A DNA stretch of 64,000 nt from Dioscorea cayenensis subsp. rotundata (Eukaryota > Streptophyta > Magnoliopsida > Dioscoreales > Dioscoreaceae): NCBI RefSeq assembly GCF_009730915.1, contig NC_052484.1, positions 1,364,001 to 1,428,000 of the forward strand, in the 5' to 3' direction. This document shows, piece by piece, positions 21,792 to 34,283 of this stretch (the first letter of the stretch is position 1; each line of letters opens with the position of its first letter). Made by a program: the position numbers and the translations under genes. The notes beneath the pieces are model-generated. The model saw nothing but the letters and a program-made list of their open reading frames with translations. It did not search any database and had not been told where the DNA came from.

Positions 21792-23910
21792 ATGAAGCTG
21801 TTTGTGTTCCTCTTCATGATGTTGTTTACACAAGTGTTAACTCAAGGTATGATCTGTACTTATAAGAGTTTATACATATATATGGTTCCTCTATTCTTAA
21901 ATAAGTGTTATTATTCCCAAAGTTTTTTTTCCTAAATTACTTAATTATCATGTTACAATATACCAAAGCATATTTATTATTATTTTTTCCAATTTTACTC
22001 TTTTTTTTTCTCTCTGCATTGATACTCAATTAATTATACCTATGGTGCAATTTTCTACTTAATTTTAATGAGTTTTAGGTAATTCTATTTTTCAAAATTT
22101 ATTAATAGAATCCACAAATATGCATTATGTACTATTATAAATTGAATTTTTAATAAAAGATTTATACATTAATAGAATAAATAGTTACAAGAAAAAGATA
22201 ATCAGTCTAATGGTTTTTTTCTTCTTCGAAATTTTAAGAGATTTATTAGTTTCTTTACAGTCTATGCAATTCTTTAACATGACACTTATTTGAGAATGGA
22301 GGGAATATGTGGTTAATTATGCTGGCAATCATGGGAGTTGGTAATTATCGATCTGTTCCTATTTTGATAGGTGAAAAACCAAATTTCTGGTTATGCCCAC
22401 CAGCAATTTGGGAATGTGTCATAGGAAACTTAAATTATAATTACATAGAAGGTGATCCAAAGGGGCCTGAGAATTGGTGGAAACTTCATGACAATTGGGC
22501 ACTATGTGGCAAAGGCCAAATGCAGTCTCCCATAGATTTGAGTGATGAGGAGAAGGACCCTACATTGGGGAATTTGAAACTGAATTACATGGCCACAAAT
22601 GCAACACTTGTCAACCATGGACGTGAGGTTGTGGTACGTGAAGTACATAAATAAGAAGATTAATTATAATTAGGGTTTCATCCATGCATGCATGTAGAGG
22701 GTTGTTCTTGCATACATGCACATAAAGTATTACTAGTTTATCTCTAAGGGTTTCACTTTCATGCACGTATGCCTGATGCATGCATGCAAAGTTTTGTTTG
22801 GGTTTCATGCATGCATGCATGCATGTAGAGGATTAATTTTGCATAGAGAGTATTATTAGATATTCATCCTTGCATATAGAGGATCACTTTTATATAAATT
22901 TAGAGTATCATAATTAGGGTTTCATCCATGCATGCACACATGCATAGTGCATTATTAGGGTTTTGATGGATGGATGGATGGATGCAGCTAGAATGGGACG
23001 GTGATGCTGGTTATCTGAAAATTGATTCAACTCAATACTCACTTAAGCAAATGTATTGGCATTATCCTTCTGAGCACCAGATTGACAGCACTAGGTATAT
23101 ATATAGTGTTATAAACAATATAATGCTATACATACATAAATACATATATAAATACACACACACACACACCCTTCATAAAGATTATTTTGGATCAAAGTTT
23201 GGAAGTTTCAAAACAGAAAGTTTTTATATGAAATTAATTAAACTTTAATATAATTTAAAATAAGCAATAATTTTTGTAAAAAAATATATAATATTGAAAT
23301 ATTCAGATATAATAAAAATTGGTGGAAGGAACCTTTCATGTTTGGTTGTAGCCTTTAGTTAACCTCACAAGTCATAACTTAACATATATATGTGTGTGTG
23401 TGTGTGTGTGCACATAATCACCATTTAGTAAATATAAGTTTGAGACTCTAATAAAATAGTTAAAACTCTATAATATAATATGGTTTTTGTCTCAAAGATG
23501 CTCTCATTTAAATTTAAAACAACTAGAGCTATATATTTTGTTAAATTGGTGTTAATTGTGCATGCAGGCTTATATACACATAAAAACATGCCACTCATGC
23601 ATGTCTTTCTTAAACTTTTTGTTAATGGCAAGAAACTTTCCATCCATTTTTGTAAATTTCATATGAAAATTTAATAATATTTAGACCTTCATGAATTAAT
23701 CATTTTCAAAAATGCGTTTCAATATCTTTAATCTATTAAGTTGCATTGTTGTTAAGATATGATCTTGAGGCTCACATGGTGCATGAGAGCAAGGATGGAA
23801 AGAAGGCTGTTATTGCCAATCTCTACAAAATTGGTGCTTCCAATCAATTCCTTGAGAAGGTAATTAATTCATTAATTAATTAAATTAATAGTTAATTAAT
23901 TCATCATATA
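21792..23910 (+). CDS. Alpha-carbonic anhydrase / dioscorin-like protein, 5' part
   Basis: Four exons are visible: 21792-21846, 22371-22633, 22988-23094 and 23757-23859. Phases agree at every GT-AG junction. The rest is lost in the sequence gap. 176 residues can be read. Residues 1-19 form a signal peptide ([12 protein letters not shown] core). The alpha-CA fold then begins with [15 protein letters not shown], the [12 protein letters not shown] block, the PSEH block (133-136) and LEAHMVHES (145-153). In this family three histidines hold the zinc. Here the first is a tyrosine (Tyr129 in [10 protein letters not shown]); the second (His131) and third (His148) are present. Loss of a zinc ligand suggests weak or absent hydratase activity. 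Catalytically reduced members of this family serve as storage or lectin-like proteins (dioscorins, nectarins). There is an unusual cysteine-containing linker (residues 20-42) between the signal peptide and the domain. Confidence 0.85.
22675..22975. repeat. Minisatellite rich in CATGCATG in carbonic anhydrase intron 2
   Basis: A degenerate unit of about 70-130 bp beginning 'agggtttcatccatgcatgc' and continuing 'atgtagaggatta' recurs at about 22673, 22799 and 22916, with partial copies between. CATGCATG or its overlap occurs repeatedly. It ends in a (GATG)n run just before the acceptor at 22987. Confidence 0.7.
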
Positions 23911-24910
23911 NNNNNNNNNNNNNNNNNNNNNNNNNNNNNNNNNNNNNNNNNNNNNNNNNNNNNNNNNNNNNNNNNNNNNNNNNNNNNNNNNNNNNNNNNN
24001 NNNNNNNNNNNNNNNNNNNNNNNNNNNNNNNNNNNNNNNNNNNNNNNNNNNNNNNNNNNNNNNNNNNNNNNNNNNNNNNNNNNNNNNNNNNNNNNNNNNN
24101 NNNNNNNNNNNNNNNNNNNNNNNNNNNNNNNNNNNNNNNNNNNNNNNNNNNNNNNNNNNNNNNNNNNNNNNNNNNNNNNNNNNNNNNNNNNNNNNNNNNN
24201 NNNNNNNNNNNNNNNNNNNNNNNNNNNNNNNNNNNNNNNNNNNNNNNNNNNNNNNNNNNNNNNNNNNNNNNNNNNNNNNNNNNNNNNNNNNNNNNNNNNN
24301 NNNNNNNNNNNNNNNNNNNNNNNNNNNNNNNNNNNNNNNNNNNNNNNNNNNNNNNNNNNNNNNNNNNNNNNNNNNNNNNNNNNNNNNNNNNNNNNNNNNN
24401 NNNNNNNNNNNNNNNNNNNNNNNNNNNNNNNNNNNNNNNNNNNNNNNNNNNNNNNNNNNNNNNNNNNNNNNNNNNNNNNNNNNNNNNNNNNNNNNNNNNN
24501 NNNNNNNNNNNNNNNNNNNNNNNNNNNNNNNNNNNNNNNNNNNNNNNNNNNNNNNNNNNNNNNNNNNNNNNNNNNNNNNNNNNNNNNNNNNNNNNNNNNN
24601 NNNNNNNNNNNNNNNNNNNNNNNNNNNNNNNNNNNNNNNNNNNNNNNNNNNNNNNNNNNNNNNNNNNNNNNNNNNNNNNNNNNNNNNNNNNNNNNNNNNN
24701 NNNNNNNNNNNNNNNNNNNNNNNNNNNNNNNNNNNNNNNNNNNNNNNNNNNNNNNNNNNNNNNNNNNNNNNNNNNNNNNNNNNNNNNNNNNNNNNNNNNN
24801 NNNNNNNNNNNNNNNNNNNNNNNNNNNNNNNNNNNNNNNNNNNNNNNNNNNNNNNNNNNNNNNNNNNNNNNNNNNNNNNNNNNNNNNNNNNNNNNNNNNN
24901 NNNNNNNNNN
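23911..24910. other. Assembly gap, 1000 N
   Basis: Exactly one thousand undetermined bases, a conventional placeholder length, so true distance is unknown. It removes the 3' part of the carbonic anhydrase gene and the 5' part of the first acetyltransferase copy. Confidence 0.99.
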
Positions 24911-25310
<400 letters not shown>

Positions 25311-26240
25311 AATTGAAGTTTCTGTGCTCTTTGTTCTTCTTTGATTAATATTATTTCTTTTAATTTCTTCTTCTGTTTTGAAATTATGCTGTTTTTGTTG
25401 TTTGAATCCTTTGTATTGAGGACCTTTTTTTATATGATTTGCTTCGCTTCATAGTTCATAGTCATATGTTGTGTCTGAAATTATTAATGCATTATTTCAA
25501 AAATAAAAAAAATTATTAATGTATTCAATTTTGTTTATTATTGTTTTTGATGAATTCTAATTTGAAGTTTTTTTAAAAATATATTTATGGGGAAGATGAT
25601 TTCGTTAGCACATTAGCTGACTAAGTTTTTTATGTATGTTTTTTTATTTACACTAGGTGGCAAACACTCTCATTTAAGATTTAAATTAGAGACATGTATA
25701 GATGTGAAGCGTACTCCAAGCTTAAAAATAATTTGTCCTCAAAATTAGAATCTTATGCAAAAAGGTTATGTGGATGTTTATTAAAATAAATTAAATAAAA
25801 AAATTTATTTTTTTAAAAAAAAATAAATCAGAGGTTTTTTATAATAAAATTAAATAAACCATAATTTTATTAAAAAAAATAAAAAGAAAATTGACATGTT
25901 TATCAAGGAAATACATGAAATGAACCACATGGAGTAATAAATTAAAAAATGACAGTAAACAATAATTAGATTTTCATTTGATTCAGTAATCTTACATTGC
26001 ATTTTACTTGCTAAATTGCGAAAACATTATTTGCGATCACATGAATCTCGAGACTTTCCTCAAATTAATCATATAATTAGATATTCATTTAATTCAAGGA
26101 ATTTTACATTACAAATGACCTGAATGTTCCCTGTAATTGCCAAATTAAATTGTGATACGTTCCCTAGAAAAGTCATATCTGTTATTAAGATAGGACCTTT
26201 TCTTGAGAATTATATATGAGAATTTCATTATTTTTCAAGA
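25311..26240. other. 3' UTR of NATA1-like copy 1 and AT-rich spacer
   Basis: The first 190 bases align with the 3' sequences of copies 2 and 3 (shared 'ttgaggaccttttttt' and 'catagtcatatg' blocks). The rest is AT-rich with nothing recognisable. Confidence 0.5.
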
Positions 26241-26254
26241 GATATGTAATAGAA

Positions 26255-26500
26255 GATTTGAATTTATTTTTTTTAATAAAGTGGAATAAATACGGATTTA
26301 TTAGAAAACCAAACCGAAACAAACAAACACAGACACAAATAAACTATAGAGAAAAAGAAAATAGAGAACACAATAAACATACATGAAAAACTAGAAAAAT
26401 AGTGCATCACCAGGGGTGTTGCACCCTAAGAAAAAACAACAAAACAAACAGACGAATGAAAATCCAGAAGATGAAGTCCACCAAGAGATAACACAAGTCT
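26255..26500 (-). mobile_element. Possible 5'-truncated LINE 3' end
   Basis: Read on the minus strand, it ends with 'aataaatccgtatttattcc' and an A/T-rich tail, in the style of plant L1 3' termini. There is no coding sequence. This is recognition by style only. Confidence 0.3.
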
Positions 26501-26566
26501 TCTCGATCAGGAGGAGGAGGGGTTTGAATCTTCTTAATTGAACTCAAATCAAAACTGATTTTTTAA

Positions 26567-26743
26567 ATGTATTCTATATTATTGTCCAAATCGATCATAT
26601 GCTCATTGCTTGAGTTTTACGCAGCTCCTAACTCAATCAAATCCCAACTCAAGGATTCTCTTCCTAAGATCAAGCGCGGTCTAACTTTCGTGGGTCCTAG
26701 GGTTCTCGATCGACCTAAATCTGCCAGCTCCGGTGACAAGTGA
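26567..26743 (+). CDS. Short open frame or exon fragment, unrecognised
   Basis: A 58-codon frame opens with ATG at 26567 and has protein-like composition in its second half (KIKRGLTFVGPRVLDRPK). A strong splice donor (AA|GTGAGC) at 26738-26739 lies just before the stop, so it may be an exon or a captured gene fragment. No partner exon was identified. I do not recognise the family. Confidence 0.3.
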   Translation: MYSILLSKSIICSLLEFYAAPNSIKSQLKDSLPKIKRGLTFVGPRVLDRPKSASSGDK

Positions 26744-27396
26744 GCCTAACACCCCCTTCCTTTATTGTCAGTTTAACTTAATCAGCTTCGGGCTTCACCA
26801 TTCTCGTGAATGGTGTCCTATCCCCTTTTCTTTTGTCAGCTCTCTTTCTTTATGTGTTTCCTTCTTCGTTGTTTTTCTTTATTTTGCTGGGTTTCACCTC
26901 AAATGACCCGATTTTTTTATGATATTCACTTTTTCAATAAATAAGTGGTTTATCCACTTTTTTTCAAAATATATATATATATATATATATATAGGCAAGA
27001 ATAAACCACCTAATTCAAAAATGATTACCCATTACTATAGAACCCTTGTTTTTATCATTTTGGTTGATTAATATAATCATTCAGTGAGATTTTTAAGTCA
27101 TATTCATAAAAATATATATAATTTTTTATTTAATTGATAAATTAAGAATGTTATATTATTAATTGTCTTTTTACTTAACATACTCTTATCTTAATATTTT
27201 AATGTAAATATCAAACTTATTTAATAATAAATATTTATTATCAAATAAAAAATAAATAAAAATAAATAAATTTTTCTTAAAACAATTTTTTTATATTAAA
27301 AAAAAAAACAGGAACTATATATATATACATACATATTTCTAAACTTCCTACAAATAGTGTATTCTTTGGGGTGTTAAATGTAAAAAGAGTCCTCCA
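26744..27396. other. AT-rich spacer, no gene seen
   Basis: It contains a (TA)n microsatellite at about 26968-26994 and A/T homopolymer runs. Nothing else is recognisable. Confidence 0.4.
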
Positions 27397-27404
27397 TATA
27401 TAAA
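27397..27404 (+). promoter_or_regulatory. TATA box of NATA1-like copy 2
   Basis: TATATAAA lies 78 bases upstream of the ATG at 27475, with a short pyrimidine-rich leader between. Confidence 0.6.
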
Positions 27405-27474
27405 CTCAGAGAAGCGCTTGAGGTTTCAAACATCTCTCTGTTTCATCGTCTTCCACTCTTCTTCTCAGCCGCCA

Positions 27475-28123
<649 letters not shown>

Positions 28124-29267
28124 GGTTCTGTGCCCTTGACTCCTCCTCTTTGATGAATATTTCTTCTTCTTTATCAGCTAAATAAACTTGTTGATCTCTT
28201 CTGATGTTATGAATCCATGTTGTTTGTGTTGTGAAACCTTAGATTGAGGACCTTTTTTTGTATAATTTTCCTTCATAGTCATATGCAGTACATGGTATCA
28301 CTAATACATGCTCAGAGAGACACAAATGTTGGAAGAGGAGCAGCAATATTGCAATCAAATGAGTATAATAGGATCTAGGAAGAGATGGCAGCTGAAAAAT
28401 TATAGATTCATCCTACATGGCTTTGATGACATATAATCACTTGACTACAATTATAATCAAGGAATTATTTAATTTAGCTTTGAAAGTTTGTGCAGATTTA
28501 TGCTGAGTGCTTCCGCAAATATGCAACATAACTGCTGCAGGAGATGGTGAGTTTCAAGAACTGTGAGAGTTGGGTTGAATGATAATGTCACAGGTTGGCA
28601 ATTCATGTATTGCGGAGGCAAACTCAAATTCCTTGATGTTTTCAGGAAAGTTTTTATTCTTGAACTATTGCAATTTACTATTTTGATGAAATTTGGTTAC
28701 TGCCAAACTTCCAGTGATTGTCAAGCCAAGTGGAAAAAAAGAAAAAGAAATAGCTAATGCAATTTTATTTGATTGTAATAGTTACTCAGCATCCAGCAGT
28801 AAATTGTGTTGCTCTTCTTTACTTTCAAGGACAGGGCTTCTTTTGAGAGGGGGAATTGCTATTCGGAGGATGCCCTCCTTTTTTGCCATTTTGCTGTACA
28901 TTTTTGTTGATTGACATTTTGCTCATTTTACTGGTTGAAACCTTTCCTTTACAAGATGATATTTACTTCCACCGTATCATTCATATGGATCTATACATGA
29001 TTGTGCTTATTTTTTCTAGCTAGGAAATATTTGTGCAAAGATATGTTTACTGAAGGTAGAAGATATTGAGGGTGCAGAGAAGTGTTTGGGGTGTTGATTG
29101 CTTCAATTAAATGTAATCATTGTGCTATTACCTAATGTATAGTTGCTAATAAGATGCCGCTTGTGCACCCAATTTACGAGAGTTTGAGTCAAAGTGCATT
29201 TGTTCGTGGCTACCTCTTTGGTGGCTATGGAAGATCAACTGTGCTAAAGCCAGCCTTGCAAGGAGGT
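28124..29267. other. 3' UTR of copy 2 and spacer
   Basis: The first 200 bases align with the 3' region of copy 1, and a block at about 28290-28350 ('acatgctca...aaatgttgga') is repeated after copy 3 at about 29817-29870. This shows that the duplication unit included downstream DNA. No further gene is recognised. Confidence 0.5.
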
Positions 29268-29690
<423 letters not shown>

Positions 29691-30024
29691 GAATTTTTCT
29701 TCTTTTCTTTATGCCTGTTTAGCGCTCAGATGAACTTCATCTGTTGTGATGCCTTGCTGTTATGTATCGAGGCCCTAGATTGATATCCCTTTTGGTGAAG
29801 ATTTATATATTCACTAATGCATGCTCACAAAGGATCATAAATGTTGGAAAGAGACTGATCATTGCAAGCAAGAAAGTAGAATTAAACAAAGGAACTTTAT
29901 CTGTAGTTATATACATATGGTATTACCTGGACAAGCTTGTGAAGAAGCTCAAATATCAACATTGTCTATGAATTTAGCAAATGGAAGATGCAAATAGGAT
30001 TTAGTGAAATATTTGTATCAAGTG
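29691..30024. other. Spacer between NATA1-like copy 3 and RLP gene
   Basis: Continuation of the copy 3 downstream match, then non-coding sequence. Confidence 0.4.
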
Positions 30025-33000
30025 CTAGTTTTTTATTAGGCCTTTGTGCCATAAGATTCTTTTGATTTTGTTTATGTTCACTAGTGTGATCACATAGATC
30101 TTGTCATATACTGTGTCAGTGAACCGAAAGAAGGTGATTCTCCATGTTCTGTTGAGAATTAGAATGCTGGAAACTGCCCAAAACCCAGTTAAGAACCCTA
30201 AAATGACGAAGACATAAAATAAGATTTCATCCAGTATGTCGTCTTGGTGTCCATCCTGTCCATCAGCTGTTCTAGATTTGTTCTGTTGAGATGGTTCATC
30301 CCCTGGGCAACTTCTGAGCAACGGAACTCCACAAAGATTAGGATTTCCTTCATAAATTGATGGATCAAGCAAGGTATTTAGCTGGCCACCAGTCGGGATT
30401 CTGCCTGACAAGTTGTTGTTAGACAAGTTCAAGTGATGCAAGAAGCTTAAGCTTGACAAGTTCAAAGGAATAGGTCCTGATAACTTGTTTCTTGACAAGT
30501 CTAGAGTTTCCAACAACTGCAAAAGACCAATTCTCTCTGTGATTTCACCTGTTAGATGGTTTCCTGACAAGTTGAGGGTATTCATGCCAGAAAGATCCAT
30601 CAATTTATGTGGGATGCGACCTGATAAATTATTCATCGAGAGGTCCATAAATGTTAGAAGACTGAGTAATTTGTCATATGCATAGTATCTTCCCTTCGTC
30701 ACCAACCACATTGTCATAACCAAGCCCTTCGATGTAGAATCCTCAAATTCCCCGCCACCCCCTCTTTCACTTGCTGTCTTCTTCATGCCTTCAAGGTTGC
30801 CAAAACTCCTTGGTATTGTTCCTGATAAGTGATTGTTTGAAAGGTCTAACACATGGAGATTAGTAAAATTTGCCATCTGTGAAGGTATTGTGCCAACAAA
30901 CTGATTTAAGCGCAAGTTTAGGATTTTCATTTCAGGTAAACTTTCCCCTAGCCAAATTGGTATGCGCCCTGTGAACCTGTTTCGACTTAGATCCAGAGTA
31001 TGTAGCTCCGTAAGATTCATAGAAATTTCTGGAAGTTCACCAGACAGATAATTGTTGCTTAAGTCTAACAACTGAAGTGACTTTAGAGAACCAATAGACC
31101 TCGGAAATCCTCCAAATAGTTTGCTGCCAGCTAAGTTCAAAAATTTTATTCCTTGTGCCCTCTCCCAACAATCAAGTATCTCACCAATTAAGTGATTTTC
31201 TGATAGATCTAGAACTACCAACTCCGTCAAGTTACATAAAGACTCTGGAAGATGGCCAGAGAAGTTGTTTTGAGCAAAAGATAAGTACGCCAGCTTAGGC
31301 ATCTTCTCATTGATAGAAGGAGGAATTGGTCCTGTAAATGAGTTATTCCACAAGTATAATTCAACAACATTTGAAGGGAAATAAGGCAACTCACCTTCAA
31401 AGTGGTTGGAACTCATATCAATAAGTACTTCAGCATTCAACTGAAACTTTGGTGACCTGGGCAGTTTGCCTCTGATCTCATTGTTGTTGAGATACAGAGT
31501 ACCAACATGAGAAGTGACGTTCCAAAACCAATCTGGTATGGAGTCTACTATTCCTGCATATGACATGTCTAGGAATGTTGCTTTCTCCTGGGTTCGCAGC
31601 CATGGTGGAAATTTTGGTCCCAATTGGCAGGACCGCATTTGAATTACCTCGAGTTGGAAAGGTGGAATCCACTCAGCATCAAACCTCAACTGTAATGAAC
31701 TTTCTTGCAGGTTCAGCTTTTTCAATTTTGTGAGATTTGCAAAATGTTCCTCAGTTAGGATTGTGTTGAAATTGTTGATGCCAAGATTCAAATCGATTAA
31801 CTCTTGAAGTTGTCCAAGGCTTTCTGAGATGCTCTCATTGAATTCATTGAGCGGAAGTTGCAGGATTTGCAAGTCTGAAAGTTTTCCAATGGATGCTGGA
31901 ATAGGACCATAAAGTCTGTTTGACGACAAATCAAGAACTTTGAGATGTTTAAGATCACTAATCCAATCAGGAAAAGGTACTGCAAATGCATTATCTCCTA
32001 CATGTAATTCCTCCAAGCTGTCCTTTATGCAACCATTGAACATCTCTTCCAATTCTGCTAGATTATGACCTTCTAAACTGTGAGTTAGATGTAATGTCTG
32101 CAGATTGCAGAGAGAGCTCATATCTCTCGGCAATGAACCCTCAATCTTCATGCCTGACATGCCAAGGTACTTGAGCAAAGTCATGTTCCCTATAGCAGCT
32201 GAAACAGGCCCAACAAATGCACTCCAACGGAGGTCAAGGTGTTCAAGGCTGATTATATCATACAAGAACTCAGGTATTGTTGTGTTGAAGTAATTGTTAG
32301 AGAGATCAAGGACAGAAAGAGATGTGAAATTGATATGAGATAGAGATTTGGGAATGATTTCTAGCATGCAGTCATAAAGATGTATCTGTCTTATCACAGG
32401 GAGCATGTTGAGTATTGGAAACCAATCAGATAAACCACTTTGGTCTACACAACTCATGTCAAGGTACAGCAAGGATGATAAACCAGAGAGCCATTGAGCA
32501 TCATCAAGATAGAGAGCATAGGTTGGTGAATATAGATCAAGATAATGCAAATGGGAAAGATTGCCAAGCTCTGGAGGTATGTTTCCAATGAAACCAGTTG
32601 CAGAAAGATTTAAGTAGCGCAAGTGTTTGAAGTAACCAATAAACACAGGAATAGATGAGTTTCCGAAATAGTTACCACTCAAATCTAGATATTTCAAGTG
32701 TTTGAGTTTCTGCAAAGATGGACTAACCTTACCAAGAAGGGAGCCTTGGTTGTAAGGGAAGTCATCATCATCATTAAGAGGATCAGGGTTTTGAAGATCT
32801 AGATGAGTAATGTGATGAGTTGTCTCATCACAAGTTAGTCCTCTCCAGCTGCAGCAATCTTCACCAACCCAAGAAGAAAGATGGCCAGTGGGATCCTTTA
32901 ACACCATCCTTGAAATCTAATAATGCTTGTTTCTCAGATACTATGCAGTGTATACTGGAGGTGGCATTACTTGAGTAGCTACTGGAGATTTGGATGAAGA

Positions 33001-33043
33001 GAAACAGAAGGAAGAGGTTGTGAACTGGTTGTCTATGAGCCAT
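30025..33043 (-). CDS. LRR receptor-like protein (EIX/Cf-type), one +1 frameshift
   Basis: It would be about 1005 residues from ATG at 33043. In order: signal peptide (residues 1-22, hydrophobic LFLLFLFIQ); LRRNT cap (CIVSEKQALLDFK, then GEDCCSWRGLTC); a long run of plant extracellular LRRs of the L-x-x-L-x-L-S-x-N-x-L-x-G-x-I-P type; a loop-out island (about 30690-30790, GGGGEFEDSTSKG); four more LRRs; an LRRCT cap (PNLCGVPL); an acidic stretch; one transmembrane helix (FVILGFLTGFWAV); and a short basic tail without kinase. This is the layout of plasma-membrane receptor-like proteins that signal through SOBIR1/BAK1-type partners. The frame breaks in the LRRNT at 32897-32899 (one extra A in an A-run on the coding strand). 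Without it the protein is continuous. A TATA-like TTATAAAAA lies about 35 bases upstream. Confidence 0.9.
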
Positions 33044-34283
33044 GGAATACCACTGAAAACTTCAATATCTCTCTGTTTTTATAAGAGGTATGATTTAGTC
33101 AACTTAAGTTTCATTGTTTTTGAATTTTTTTAAGTGCAGTTTGTGACTAAGTAAGTTGGTGGAAGTTACCAGACATTTGAGACTAATTAGCTTGTGACTA
33201 GATATGGTCAATGGTTTCTTTAGGTTCACATTGTTTATTTTAGATAAAAAGAGAAGAATATAAGAGTGGCAAAGGACAAACAGAAGTGGGTTTTTGGGTA
33301 GAGTTATTTTTGAAAAAACATTTTCATTAGTGAGTTCAAATTAGTCTGAATGTTTATTTTATAAAGTTATTAGCTGTTTGTTAACTTTTTTATGCAGAAA
33401 GCACATTCAAGTGTGTTTTATAATGTATAAAATATGTATATATTGGTTTTTCAACCAAAAGTCTCATTCTATTTGTTTTTAAAGGAGTACTTTTGGACGG
33501 AATAGGCCGGTGGAACTCATGAAGACATTTGAGACTGACAAGCACTAGTATCTGATGCTCTGTTCCAGGATAATGTCCAATCCAAATAAGTCAAAAGGTA
33601 TACAGTGAAGTGTGGAAGGACAATGTGAGAAACGACAAGCATTTTTGTGGAGCACTAACGTATGGTATGATAATTCTCATTTCTCAATTCATTTTGTTAA
33701 ATACCACCATTTTATGCTGATTAGAAGTATGCCTGTTCTAGAATTCTATTTACTAACAGTAGTAAATGAGAAAAGAGAAATGAAGACCATGGATTTGTTT
33801 TATCTCTTTAGTTTAAATTTAATAAATAAGCTTGGTAGTCTTAAATAGTGAATTGAAGAAACATGGTAGGGTTTTATTCTTTAAACTAAACATTCTTTCA
33901 TTTGGATCAAATTAATACTTGAGATACATTAATTTCACCATAGCAATAGAGAAGACACTAATATTTCCCAAGCACTAGTCTTTTTACTTGTGAAGAGTTT
34001 AGAAGAAATTCCAATGACATTCACTTAGCAACTGTACAGCCTCTGAGTTGCCAAAACAGAATGACAATGGTTTTAACATAACAAGGAAAACAAAACTTGT
34101 GTAATTTTTCCTTGTGTAGAAACCTGGACAGCTGTCATAAAAGGACCTTTTTTTTTGTGATTTCAACTAAACCTGTAACAAAAAAATTTAGAGAGGTTTA
34201 GTTGTTGGTATGTTGAAAAGCACAAGTCAGTCAGTGGTCAGCTACCACACAAAATATTAATTGCCCCAGAGCTTGAGTTGCAG
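33044..34283. other. Intergenic spacer
   Basis: Contains the RLP promoter at its left edge. No gene or repeat recognised in the remainder. Confidence 0.5.

Noticed and set aside
22611-22820. Minus-strand frame rich in His, Met and Cys
   Set aside because: It is a translation of the intronic CATGCATG minisatellite, not a metal-binding peptide.
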